Below are positions 37,401 to 48,999 of a stretch of DNA of 64,000 bases, piece after piece. Made by a program: the position numbers and the translations under genes. The DNA is from Bradysia coprophila (Eukaryota > Arthropoda > Insecta > Diptera > Sciaridae), in contig NW_023503293.1 in the NCBI RefSeq assembly GCF_014529535.1, forward strand, positions 2,450,507 to 2,514,506, given 5' to 3'. Position 1 is the first letter of the stretch; each line of letters opens with the position of its first letter. Under the pieces are notes generated by a model. That model did no database searches and had not been told where the DNA came from. It saw nothing but the letters and a program-made list of their open reading frames with translations.

Positions 37401-39933
37401 AAATCTGTTACGTGCTTCTTCACGAACGTGCCTCTTCAAATTTTCCTTCCTAGTTATGAACATAACTTGAAAATATCCCAGTTACACAATATTTATATTT
37501 AAGTAGCTTGAGCTAATCCAACGTACTAAAAAAAACCGCTCGCAACATGTACAACATGTTTTCAGTATTATAACGAATTATGCCGAACTGTCCATTAAAT
37601 TGCGATATTACTAATGATGATGTCGAGAATTTTTGCTTTATTTATACTGTCCATGTCCGGTATTTCATCGAACAGAAATTAGAACAACAAATGTAATAAA
37701 TAGAACCAGAATGAAATATAAATCATCGAGTTTATACTTATATGTTAACACAAATATATATCAGGGAGAATGGCTATACGGTACGTGCATAGCATTGGAA
37801 GTGCCACAAACTATAGTCGGTTATCAGAGAACATTCATACAAAAAAAAAGTTTTTTTTCTTTCTTCTGAATAAATCTGCGGAATATTTTCTCGATTTAAC
37901 AATGGTCAATGGGAGCGACCAGGGTATAATATTGACAAATATTTCACTAAATATCACCAAATTTAAAGAATTTTTCCAGAGAAACTGGATGAAATTTAGT
38001 GCAATAATTCTCAATATTAGGCACTGGAAGCGACATTTCCAATTTAAATTGACTCCTAGGAAGAAGACATAAAATACGCCGGCCCAATAAGAATTTGCTA
38101 AACTTTCCTTTTCTTCATTTCTTAAATTAGCACTAAAAACCGCAAAACGCATTAGCTGACCCAAAAGATATGACGATCGGAAAATGTATAATATTATGTT
38201 ACGTTCGACTAGACAACAGTCACGTTGTTGCCCGTGCTGTATGCTATACAAAAATACAATTTATTTAGTTTAATGCAATTAACGTTATATTATTAATAAA
38301 ATCCAATGCATGCCTTCACACACATACTATACATTTATGTTAATTGTTAAACTATTGATTTTATTAAAAACTGATTTATTAAATTGAATACTAATGAACT
38401 TCAGCCCAAAGTCCGTACAATCGTTGTGAACATACTTGTATTGACACAACTATAAGTAATATTTATTTTGTATTGGTTTACTCTTTGTATGTTCGTCGTG
38501 TACATGTGCGTAGCAGCTTATAATCCGACCAAGACATTTTCTTCTTGATTAACCTATTATTGCGATACAATGACCTTTTATGCTATAATTAAATATTAGC
38601 AGAATACCAGACAAAATTTCGGCAGTTTAATGCTATTATAAGGAAAATGCCAATTGAAACATTTCAAATCGACCGCACTTTTTTATTCTATATTTAGAAA
38701 TTGTTGCATAAATTGAATTTAGCTTCAATTTTCGGATGATAACAATTTAATTGATATATATGGATGGTGCTGATTGTATTCTTCAATCAGTTGGACGCCA
38801 TAACTCATCGTTTCCACAATAAATTGTTATAATCATTGTTCAATTCGGATCTCGGAATATGTTACAACCTTATTATAGGTGTCCAGTCCAGGAGGGATTC
38901 CGAAAATCGTCTGAACTGGACATTTACTTGGGTGGCTATGGGCAAACACATGTAATTTGGGAATTGGTGATGCAGGAACAGCGATTCATAAACAAAAACT
39001 TTTGGTCCTTTTCTCTGGCTTCTGTTCTTCCCAGATAACTAGCCGTTCTCCACATCACACCACCATGGAATTAATCAACATAATAAAATCTATTAATGTT
39101 TATCGGGACCGTGTTGTATGACTATAGCTCGTAGTATTTGCTTTATTTTTCCTTCTTCTGTGTTAGTACATGAAAAAATTAATGACATTTTCCGAACACG
39201 GCCGAACTGGCTCAAAAACTCCCTTCGGGTGTTGTATGAACAAAACTTGTAAAAAGCCCATCAGTGTCATTAATTCAAACAAAAATTCCTATGGGCAGCG
39301 CCCGAGACTGCCCATATGGACAAAAAAACCCTTTATTATAGAATCTTGGATTCTTTATATTTCAGTACACTAATGGATGAGATATAGTTCCAAGAACATT
39401 AACGCTGAAAGGTCTGTAGATTTTGATCTATTTGAAAACGATATTTCGTTCATCACTGAACACTCCATAGAATAAATAGTGCTAGTGCGTATAGTGGTTT
39501 TTCCAGTTCTATCTATTTTGTTGCTATAACTTCTTGATGGGCTTTATGTAGCCACCTAGTTTCATTTTCAACATTAGCTAATTAACTACGGTTCGTTAAC
39601 CCCAATTACTTATATGTTGGCTGCTGGGTGTAAAACTCTAATAGAGTTTATTACGCTAAGAAAGGTAGTTTTGTTCAGTATATTTTATCAAAAAAAAGGA
39701 AACTTATTGTTACAAAACCATACAAATTTTTTTGGCAATAATTCTTGAGGCTCGAGGTCTCGTAACACTTTCTTGAGCGTATAACGTTTCTATTTATCTT
39801 CTTTTCGAATCTAAAACTTGAATATTTACTCTGCCATTTAATCATAAAAACACAATAAGGCCAATTGTTATAATATTGTATTGGTTGGTTGGTGTAATCA
39901 GATAATTTATTGTTGCTATTTTTAAAATTTCAG
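34450..39933. other. AT-rich stretch, probably intronic, no supported coding exon
   Basis: If 34341-34449 is an exon this is its intron. It holds a copy of the dispersed repeat (38981-39068) and short simple repeats such as GTCTTCA near 37322-37345. I see no exon with convincing splice sites and family similarity. Confidence 0.5.
38981..39068. repeat. Dispersed repeat, copy 2
   Basis: GCGATTCATAAACAAAAACT and the following 65 bases match 15671-15759 in the same orientation. Confidence 0.6.
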
Positions 39934-39996
39934 AAGTACAGCTTGCTGATTGTGGTATACGACGAACGCGAAACGAGAAACCGGTGAACAACAAAT

Positions 39997-41029
39997 ATGA
40001 CGATATCGGGTGAGTGTTTTTTGTTAACTAGAAAAAATATTTCTAAAAAACGGAACCCCTAGAAATAATCCGATAGTTTGCCATAATCTAGTCGATAACG
40101 ACAAAAAAAAGAAGAGACAAAATTCTAACGACCTAACTATTTTGTCTCTTCTTTTTACAATATATTTGGAAGTGTTTTAGGTCCGATTTAAGTTGTGCCC
40201 TCTTGTCCTTATCGACTTTAAATTAATAATATTTTACAAATGGCATTTTATTTAACCTTATTGTCACACTGTCTAATCTATCAATAGGGATCGATTATTA
40301 GTTTCTTTTCATTACTCATATCGCCACCAGATACGCTAAACATTCACAGACGACAGTCATATCAGCAGTTTCACAATCAGATCTATTACTTCATGTGATT
40401 GAACATTTTCAACAAATTGATTGCAAATCTTTTACTTCATTTTTTGAACATATTATTTGCTATGTGAGATCCCATTAGACAGAGCTTACCCTTTGTTCCT
40501 GAATCGATAACAGGTGATTTCTGTCCGTAAACTGATTAATATTCAGTTGTATCGTGACAAGATGCAATAATTATTGTTTTGCTATCGTTAAGATCGTCAC
40601 TAAGGCGATCACTTTAAGAGTAAGAAAAGTTGACTTAAAGCTAGTCTTGTGTATGTACATATCTGTTAACGTCACAGTCACATGAATTATTTTACATTTT
40701 GTTGCATTTAAAGAATGGTGAAAAATAATCGTTTTTTTTTGTTTATTTATATAATTTTAGTACCTGACGAGCCAGTTTGGAATTTGGAACGTCGTGAATC
40801 ATCGGGTCATTTATTCTGGAGTCGACAGTCATCCAGAGTGAAATTCCGCTGTGAGGTGGAAGTCCTTGAATATGTTAAACATCCCGACGAACACAATTAC
40901 GATCACAGTACAGAGGATAAATTGCATCCGAATGACAAAATGGGAAATATTATACTGATATGTGCGACATGCATTGCTGCTATAGCGGTGACAACGTTTT
41001 TACCGTGGCTTTTATTCGGAGGAAGTTAA
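39997..41029 (+). CDS. Small tail-anchored membrane protein with RVxF motif
   Basis: Two coding exons, 39997-40009 (end of a 76-base exon starting 39934) and 40761-41029, make 93 residues starting MTISVPDEPVWNLERRESSG. The N-terminal two thirds are soluble and charged. SSRVKFRCEVEVLEY contains RVKF (30-33), the form of a protein phosphatase 1 docking motif. Residues about 66-90 are one hydrophobic segment (GNIILICATCIAAIAV, then TTFLPWLLF) with only GGS after it, so the protein is predicted to be tail-anchored, facing the cytosol. I do not recognise the family. The ATG at 39997 is chosen because a TGA lies four codons upstream in frame. An unspliced start at 40715 (MVKNNRFFLF) would run through the polypyrimidine tract and acceptor, so it is less likely. 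PP1 targeting is inference from the motif alone. Confidence 0.6.
40340..40530. repeat. Member of a dispersed family also at 32590-33060 and 43330-43925
   Basis: Shared pieces include GATCTATTACTTC, TCTTTTACTTCA and ATCGATAACAGGTGAT-type blocks, partly in opposite orientation between copies. It lies in the intron before the last exon of the tail-anchored protein gene. Ends unclear. Confidence 0.5.
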
Positions 41030-42099
41030 TCATGTTTTTGATAGAAATAACAAAATATAACAAAAAATATGGCTGACCTTCAACTTGTAAAAAATAATAT
41101 TTTTTTTTGTATGTGTAGTTAAGTTGGATTAAGATAACTCCTACATTTTATTTATAATTTTTGCTAAATTACATTCTAGCTAGAGGTTAATAAGATTTAT
41201 ATATATATTTGTGTAAATTGCACAGGAATGCTTTGACATGAACGGTGGTGCAATCCAAGTAAGAAAAAAATTGTTTTTCTGGTCGAAACATTGAATGTTT
41301 TTAATATTTTTGCACTTAAAGAAAAGGAGAAAAAAAGAGAATAGATACAGTGACATAAAAATTTAAAATATCTTTCGTTTCAATGACTTTACACATAAAG
41401 ACTGGCCCCGCAAGTGAATATTATGTTATAATAATAAATAGCAAATGGTGCTAGAGGAAATAAATGGCAGAAATTATTTTTTATTTCGCTGATTTCTTTT
41501 TTTTTGCACACACTCCGTGTTGTGTGGTTGTTTTGATGGTGCCATGATCGGGTGCCATGCATATTATGAGCAAAACAAAATATATATAGTAATACGACGG
41601 ACGGTCAGTCTTTACATGTAAAATCATTTAACTCTGTGATATTGTAACGACAATAAAATGTGTGTATATTTCGAGATATATTTTGTTTAATGAGTTGGGA
41701 GATAATGATGGTTTTCAAAAAAGAAATAATGGCAGGGCAAAATCTGTTAATATTTTGTTGATGAAAATATTGAATAAAGAAAATCGTGAAAGCGCATTGA
41801 AAAGAGCCTATTCATTTTGCAAACGAATGGATGGAACCATTGTGTGAAAGGAAGGTAATTCGGGCCATCACAAGATTTGGAAATGCTCTTCAGTAGATAT
41901 ATCGTTTGATTTATATTTCGATAATAATATTTCGGTTGATAAAAAATATAAAAAAGGAGATATAAGTGTCTATAAGTTCTTTTGGCAGGTTCCGACCTAC
42001 CGACTTTGGAAAACTCGCAAAAATCTTCGTCACGACGACCAGACTATAAAAAAGTTGGTAGGTTTAAAGTTGGTTGATACTTCACGGAGATAGTTCTTG

Positions 42100-42540
42100 C
42101 AAATTACATATGATGACACAGAACTAGTGTTCATTCATTCTCCGATATATATGGAGATAATAAAATCAGTTTTGGAGATAATATAACTAGATATGAAGAT
42201 AACAAATGTATGGAATGGAGATAAAACAAATTAAAAAGTGAAGATCATGATTTCAGAAAAGGAGATATCATCAGAGATTAAAAATTTAAAAACGGAGATA
42301 ACAAATGGAGATAAAAAAAAACTAAAAGCAGAGATAACAAATTTAAAAAAAGGAGATACTATAACTTCGTTTTCAATCAAATTATCTCCATTTGTTAATT
42401 TTTTATCTCTGTCTCCTTTTTATTTAATCTCAAGTTTTAGTCAATTTATCGGCATTTTTTAATTATTTATCTCCATTTTTCGATTGTTTATCTCCACTTT
42501 TACTATTTTTTATCTCCGTTTTTCAATTTTTTATCTGCCG
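42100..42540. repeat. Degenerate GGAGATAA array followed by its complement
   Basis: GGAGATAA-type words (GGAGATAATAA, GGAGATAACAAA) recur many times in 42140-42360. From 42380 to 42535 the complement TTATCTCC (TTATCTCCATTT, TTATCTCCAC) recurs. The whole forms a long imperfect foldback of simple-sequence arms. The frame at 42238-42462 is a by-product. Confidence 0.75.
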
Positions 42541-42756
42541 TTTATTGCGATCCATTTATATTTGAACCAACACGGAAAATCCCAATATACGTGTGAGAGC
42601 TATAAGTGGACTTAGCATCCACATTTTTTGGCATATAGCTGTGAAATGCATATTGCGAAGACTGTAGTTAAAATAGCTGTGTAATTTATATTATAGCTGT
42701 GAGACGCATTTCAAATCTATAACGAGAAATAAAAAAAAAATCACAAACTTTTATGC

Positions 42757-42819
42757 ATCCATCCAAGTACTAACCGCGCCGATCGATGCTTAACTAGAGA
42801 ATCCGACCATCACCTATGC
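42757..42819 (-). pseudogene. 5S rRNA-derived fragment (5S pseudogene or SINE3 head)
   Basis: The minus strand reads GGTCGGATTCTCTAGTTAAG then CATCGATCGGCGCGGTTAGT then ACTTGGATGGATG. This matches the middle of animal 5S rRNA, including the internal control region (GTTAAGCA box A, GGTTAGTACTTGGATGG box C). The 5' and 3' ends of 5S RNA are missing. Beyond box C the sequence becomes unrelated and A+T-rich. Confidence 0.75.
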
Positions 42820-43329
42820 TGCTGATGTGCTTACTTTGCTTGTGCTTTAACACGTTCTTATTTCGAAGCGTTGCTACGGCAATATGAACCTGATGATCAA
42901 GCTTCATTTAAATCAACCAAGATAGTTTAGAACAGTTTTTTGTTGATATATTAACATTGAGTCCGACCAAGCGTCCCTAGGAATAAATCACTCTTCTTGG
43001 ATTACATTTCCGGTCTCTGAAAGGTAATCGTTGCAATATTTTTTTTTTTTTTTTAATTCAAAAGTTTTATGTAGCAAAAAATACTCACACTATCAAATAT
43101 TTCGTTTTTTATATCGGAAACAAATTTTTAACGTAAATTTGTTCGTAATTTCCAGCCTATATATAATTCGTCTAAGAAGCCAAAAGTACACGTAGATGAA
43201 AATATGGGATTAGAATTTTTAGGTCCGATGAGATGAGATTTTCATGTCAGCGGGAAAATGTTTAAGGGTATAATGAAGGTAGTTGGGAAAGGAGTGGGGA
43301 AAGAAAAAAAATGGTAAAAAAATTACAGT

Positions 43330-43925
43330 TAACATTTCAGAAACAGCTAGACGACATCTGTTATCGACACAAAATGTATCAGTAAACAATCGCCAAAAAA
43401 AGTCAAAGTCTAAAAGATTAAAATTTAATTCCTCGAGGGATTTACTCATTTGAACTTATCGAGTATTCCCTGAAGGAATTAAATTGTAAATCTAAAAAAT
43501 TTGGTCGCGTGTTGGTAATCCCAAAAAGATTTAGATCTAGGTCCATATTTTTGTCTGTGTAACCACAACCACTACAAACATTTTTTTAGCTAAGAGTTTT
43601 TTTTCCGTTGAGATAAGATATTATTTTATTATTTTGTTGCCTCATGGAAAAAATTTGATCAAAACCATTAACGAGATTAGATGATAACTGATGGTATTGG
43701 AACTTACAAACTATCCAAAAAGAGCGTTACCTTTCTCAGATGAATATATCATGTGTTAGCGACAGAGATGACATAAATAAGCAATGAGAACAGGTGATGA
43801 CACAAGAATGTATGTCATAAATAATAAAGTAAAAGATTTGGATCAATCTGTGCAAAACATTTAGATCAATAGAAGTAATAGATCTACAATTCTGCTGTGC
43901 ATATGCTTGCCTGTGAAAGGTTAAC
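43330..43925. repeat. Dispersed palindrome-like family copy
   Basis: It carries GACATCTGTTATCGACA at the left, and GTAAAAGATTTGGATCAATC with AAGTAATAGATCT and CCTGTGAAAGG at the right, motifs shared with 32590-33060 and 40340-40530. It includes a small hairpin TTTAATTCCTCGAGGGA / TCCCTGAAGGAATTAAA near 43423-43485. Confidence 0.5.
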
Positions 43926-44107
43926 AACGACGACGTCCACCGAATTCCGAATGCGAACAGAGGTTTTAAGATTCAAGGTGTTCGTCCTTATAATGTCTCT
44001 GAACCTGAACCGATTATTTGTATTGGCGGTGTGTTCATTGGCCACTAATAATCAATTTACGTCTTTTTAAAGGATTCAAAAGGTGCTTTTATTGAACAGT
44101 TAAATAA

Positions 44108-44235
44108 TAGTACATTGAATGACAAGGGGCGAAAGTAAAAAAATTCAACCGTGTGCGAGAGTTGGAGCCCGCGCCGAAGGCAAGGGCTCTAATCGCACAG
44201 GTTGAATTTTTTTATTTTTCCCCCGAGTCGTTCAT
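44108..44235. repeat. Palindrome with CGCCGAAGGC centre attached to a TIR element
   Basis: The arms AAAAAAATTCAACC and GGTTGAATTTTTTT surround GTGCGAGAGTTGGAGCCCGC and CGAAGGCAAGGGCTCTAATCG. The same unit, inverted, is attached to the second TIR copy at 54546-54665. Confidence 0.7.
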
Positions 44236-44710
44236 ACTATTTTTTTTGATACCAACATTGAAAATTGATACGTATCGCAAACATCGCAACAAAATGTTGA
44301 AATAAAAAGGCATTTAGCCAGAAAATGCGGGGGTCCAGAGGGCGGCAGCGCCCTGGTATATGAAAAATTTAATAATTTAGCCATCACAACAATAACACAC
44401 ACAAAAATTAAGATATAACTAACAAATCATTCAGTAACAAAAAGTATCAACTTTGTATGCTAATTTCAATAAGAACACTGGCGCACAGTGCTTTACAATT
44501 TTGATCAAAGTATTCTGCATAATATGAGCGGATTTTGTTGACAACTCGACTCATTTCTCTCATTTTCTGTGACGTCAGTCACTTTCGCTGTTCGTTCAGT
44601 TGCGTTCGCTCTTCGTTAAGTACTTTCTCCCCGTGGGATGCATTTTTTTACTTTCGCCCCTCATATGCGGGGCGAAAGTATCATTTTTCAATGTTGGTAT
44701 CAAAAAAAAT
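44236..44710. mobile_element. TIR element family B, copy 1
   Basis: The ends TTTTTGATACCAACATTGAA and the complement (TTCAATGTTGGTATCAAAAA) enclose about 475 bases. Shared interior with copy 2 includes TTTAGCCATCACAACAATAA and CACTGGCG. No transposase frame. Confidence 0.75.
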
Positions 44711-45314
44711 TATTTTACCAATTCATTGCAAAGTGAATATGCTCAGCACAGTGTTTTTATAAAATTTTATACAGTCTCTTTCTATTGATAAGACAGTTAC
44801 ATATGTTTTGATAAACATTTCCGAAGTTAGTATTTCTCTGGTTTGCAGAAAATTACATAAATATATGAAACTGAGATAATTTTTTTTTTACTTATTCTGA
44901 TTCTTGTGAACCTTGCGTAAAGAGTTTACTATTATTATTTCGTGGCATTATGTCCGTTCACAAATACAGATAGAACAAAATAAATTTTCACTCCACATTC
45001 ATAATAAGTAATAATTTAATCAAATAATTGCATTAGTGAAGTCACAGCACTCATCAAAGTTCACCGAGGTTACATCGATTTTGAGAAATGTTCCGGCAGA
45101 CATATTTTCGGTCGTTTATCATAAAATTTTATGAAGGTAATATATATAATAATGCGGCCACCAACAATGACTGTAAAAGAAAAATTTAAAAAACAAATCC
45201 CTCGATTAAGTTTATTAGATTTTTCGAGACAAGTGACGTAAGCCTAAAATATCGTTTCTTTCGTAGCACAATTAAGTAGAAATGATGGTACAACACGACA
45301 ATTCGTAGATACAA

Positions 45315-46472
45315 TCAATTTTTAGTCGGATCATTTCCTGAAATTTGACGACATCGCAATGTGGCTGATTCCACAGCTCCTGCTACAGTTGAACGAAATG
45401 CTAAGAAATGACGTAATTGAACAACAACGAAACGTTTCTAACAAATAAATCCTCTATCTCACCGTTCTTTTCCAAATGATCCAAACCAGAAGCTGTTGAA
45501 CCAGCTGGGCTGGTAACATCATCTTTTAACTGGCCTGGATGTTTACCGGAATCTCTTACTAATTGGCCAGCACCTAGAACGGTTTGCGAAGCTAAACGAT
45601 ATGCTAAATCTCTTGGCAGACCCATTTTCACTCCACCATCAGCCAATGCTTCGATCATAACAAATACATAAGCCGGTCCACTTCCGGATAAGGCTGTTAT
45701 GGGATCCATTAAATTCTCGGTGACTTCGTCACAAGTTCCGATCGATTCCAATAGGGATTTTGTAATGGCGACATCACCGTCGGTTGCCCGAGCGCCGCGA
45801 ACAAAAACAGAGCACCCTTGCTGCACTATAGCCGGTGTATTGGGCATCACTCGAATGATGCGCGTGTCTTCAGGTAGAATCTTATTTAATTTCAATTGAA
45901 ACAGTAAAGAGTAATGAGCGTCTGAATGGCATTCGTTACCTGTTCCATGTCCTTTATCGTAATGCCCATTGCAACGGAAATAAAAAGTTTACCTGACGAT
46001 GCATCTTTAACATCGTGTAAAACGGTCGGTACAACTGCTGGCTTTACGGAGAGAAAAACGACATCCGCACCTTTGACGACTGGCAGATTTTCAGTTAGAG
46101 ACACAGCTCCGAGGGTCTGTTAGCAGGTTAATATTCAGAATCAAAAAAGTGTAAGTAATTAACATCAGCAAACCTTAAATGCTTCTATACCCGCCTTATC
46201 AGATGGATGGCAACTTGCTATTATATTTTCACACTTTGCTAGTCCTTAAAGCATCGAAAAAGTTTTTTTTATTTAATCACGGTCGAGATGTTAATAAAAT
46301 GATAATTTGATTTAGAATAAGTGACCGAGATGAGTCCATAATGATGTACAACACAATAATGATGTACAACACAATGGAAACGCTTACCAGCTGAGATAAA
46401 TCCTTTAGCCATGGCTTGTGCCATTTTTCCACCACCAAGAAAACCTATTCGATTCAAAGCATATTGACCCAT
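45315..46472 (-). CDS. P5cr: Pyrroline-5-carboxylate reductase (proline synthesis)
   Basis: Five minus-strand exons, 46472-46388, 46244-46174, 46116-45940, 45880-45463 and 45400-45315, give 278 residues in one frame. The enzyme reduces 1-pyrroline-5-carboxylate to proline with NAD(P)H. The dinucleotide-binding N-terminus is present (IGFLGGGKMAQAMAKGF), then VVFLSVKPAVV, VMPNTPAIV, ALSGSGPAYVF, DGGVKMGLPRDLAYRLASQT and the family signature DDVTSPAGSTASGL (about 231-244). The last exon is read from the acceptor TTTCTTAG|CATTTCG, which restores AFRSTVAGAVESATLRC, the expected C-terminal helix; the nearer AG at 45378 would delete eight residues. Intron 1 carries a perfect 18-bp tandem duplication (AATGATGTACAACACAAT at about 46340-46375). 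No mitochondrial presequence is evident, so it may be cytosolic. Confidence 0.93.
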
Positions 46473-48999
46473 ATTATACTATGGAAAATCCCCACTTAGC
46501 GATTGTATTGGTTGGGCAATTTATTGTTACACTGTTATGATTGATTGATAAACAAAACACTAATTTTAATCGAGACAAATATTTGTATAGTCTTTCGCCA
46601 GCTATTACTGGTTTACTTGATCACGTCCAGAGTCACTTTTATAAATGAAGAAGAAAGTGCGTTTGTACAGCGTTATTTGCTTTCATATCGCCCCATAATA
46701 AAACTCAAATTGTAGGAAAAAAAACGAATTCTCCGGGTTATCACTTGTTAAAATGCTAGGCGTAGAAAGATAAGAATATTTTCATTGAAAAATTCCATAA
46801 ATGAGATTACCTCTGTCAGTTTCAATACTCGCACGAAGTCTAAACATTTTTAAATTCTTTGAGGAGTATACGGTCATCATACTTTATATTTATATCGAAA
46901 CCATCAATTAATCAAATCCTGCTTCCTGATATATGCAATAACCAAAAATTCCATTTTATAAAATAGCGAGCCACCGAATAACACCGATTAATCTCTTCAT
47001 ACAAACGGTTAGAAATACATTCGTACACAAAAACCAAATAGACATCCTGATCCACTACATTAGATAGAGCTGCAGAAAAACAACATTTTTGTATCACTAT
47101 ATACCTGCTGTGCTTTCGATTAAGAAAAGTGTTATCTACACCCTGCTCGAATTATTCGACGAACTTACAATTGAACGATTCTTTGTACATCGATTACTTA
47201 ATCTTACTGGTTGTTATGTTCCCTGTGAATATCTTTACTGCTGAAGTAATTAAATGAACTAAGTATTGAATTTATGTATTATGAAAGATGTGAGATCTGA
47301 GTCGGAAAATGTAAGTCGGAATGAATAAGTTATTCATAATTTTCCTTCAAATATGATATTATAAATTAACAGAAATCAACTTTAGTGTTCGTGAAATCAT
47401 GAACGCGGACTATATCCAAAGGTAGTGTCCAATTGCATTGAAACAATAAGAACAATAACCCAAAACAACGATAAGAAACTGATTTTGTCTAAATTTTTAA
47501 CACAATAATTCACGAGATGGTTTTGGACAGTTTCTATATTTTGGAGAGGATTTTGTGGAATTTGGGTTCAAGAGAATCTGTACCTGCGATGGAGTAAAGT
47601 AGAGTATGTATACTAAATACCATACATTTCTACCTTACATAAGTTTCTGTTGATTAATAAAAGTAGTTAAAAATGATGGGGAAGGTGCGCCTGTAGAGTG
47701 TTTTAGGAGAGCAAAAACAAGTTAAAAAATTTAGTTGTCTCAGCTGGCAAAAAATTATGAATAAAAAAATCGAGACGTAAGTTCAGTTTAAATGTGTAGG
47801 TGGTTTCTCTCATTTTGATGTACGACTCTGAGACTGACAAAAAAGAGTTGAAAATCTTACCTGTATCAGGTAACTTTGTCTCCAGGTAGCGCCACATACA
47901 AAAAATACAGCTGTAGCAGCTATTCTAGATTACCTGGAGATACCTGCTACAGGTAAGTTTCTCAACTCTTTTTTGTCACTTGTAATAAACTAGTCAGAAA
48001 TCGCCCTCCTTAAACGCCCTATTCAGTCTTATGATAGATCGAAGATCAATTAAATTTGACTGGCATCGATGGCAATGTGTAACTTCTGTCATTTTGACAT
48101 TGCCTTCGAGTCCAGTTAGGTTTGACTAAGCCGAAATCGGTCTACGTTAACACTACACACAACTCTCATGAACATTTTTGAAATTCGATTCCCGCCTTCA
48201 TTTACAGCTTAAAATCATTATGATGGTAACGTAGAAGATTGAAGATACAGTAGATACAGACAGCCGCGCATAATCCTCAAGTGTCAAACACATTATTCGG
48301 CTTCGAGTTATTGATAAACAAAAAGTTGGATCGGTTTCACTCATAAACAAAACAAATTTTAATTTCTGTATTTGTCGATATTTCTAAAGTTTACAATTCT
48401 GTGATTTTACATGACTTATTCAGAGATTCTAGCTCAGAAGGAATTCTATTTATTCGTCCAGTTGCTTTTGGTCCTTTTCTTTTCAAAGATATGTGAGTCA
48501 ATTGTAACTGTCGTTCGATCTTCACTTCGTTCTAGGGGTGTCACATTTTTTGGACGGAGGGGATAATCTCATTTAATACCATACGATTTAGTCCAAGAAC
48601 CGTGGAACCCTTCGACGTCGTTTGGTCGTTTCGACATGTAGTAGTAGTAGGCTTCTATTACGAACATTGTTGTTTTAACAAAACATGCTCAGTCCACTTT
48701 TCATGTATAATGTGAGTGTGAATGAGATGCATGATGACAACGGTCAATATTAGAAGATAGTAATGGATTTAGCACGTTTTGATAAAACACTCTTCGTATA
48801 AACATTAAATTTATTACAATTGTTGCATAATTTGTTGAAATCTGTTTTAAGTTATAGACGGGACATTTCGTTGTTTCATGATCTTCCACCAATTTTAGGA
48901 AAGTCACTTCTCTGCCATTGGAAGCAGTGCACATAAAAAGGTTTTCTTGAACATTGGGAAACGGAATCAACCACCTGAGGGAAACGATCACAATTTGCA
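46473..48999. other. Intergenic stretch, no supported gene
   Basis: A hairpin at 47834-47979 (arms GACAAAAAAGAGTTGA / TCAACTCTTTTTTGTC) is the only clear structure. Short frames on both strands have no domain similarity I recognise. Confidence 0.6.
47834..47979. repeat. 146-bp hairpin
   Basis: Outer arms GACAAAAAAGAGTTGA and complement; inner CTTACCTGTATCAGGTA / TACCTGCTACAGGTAAG and CTCCAGGTA / TACCTGGAG. A MITE-like palindrome. Confidence 0.7.

Larger units (their letters stand above)
41030..45314. other. Intergenic stretch with simple-repeat foldback, 5S-derived fragment and palindromes
   Basis: No supported gene. It contains the 42100-42540 GGAGATAA block, the 5S-like fragment 42757-42819, a dispersed family copy (43330-43925) and the TIR element 44236-44710. 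The stretches 41030-42099 and 44711-45314 show nothing else I can name. Confidence 0.6.

Noticed and set aside
40715-40760. Upstream in-frame start giving a hydrophobic N-terminus for the tail-anchored protein
   Set aside because: These bases are a polypyrimidine tract plus AG acceptor, and the exon 39934-40009 joins in phase with its own ATG.
42238-42462. 74-codon lysine-rich frame
   Set aside because: Made of the GGAGATAA repeat; no coding character.
44535-44788. Overlapping open frames of 62-75 codons
   Set aside because: They run through the terminal inverted repeat of TIR element B and have no similarity to known proteins.
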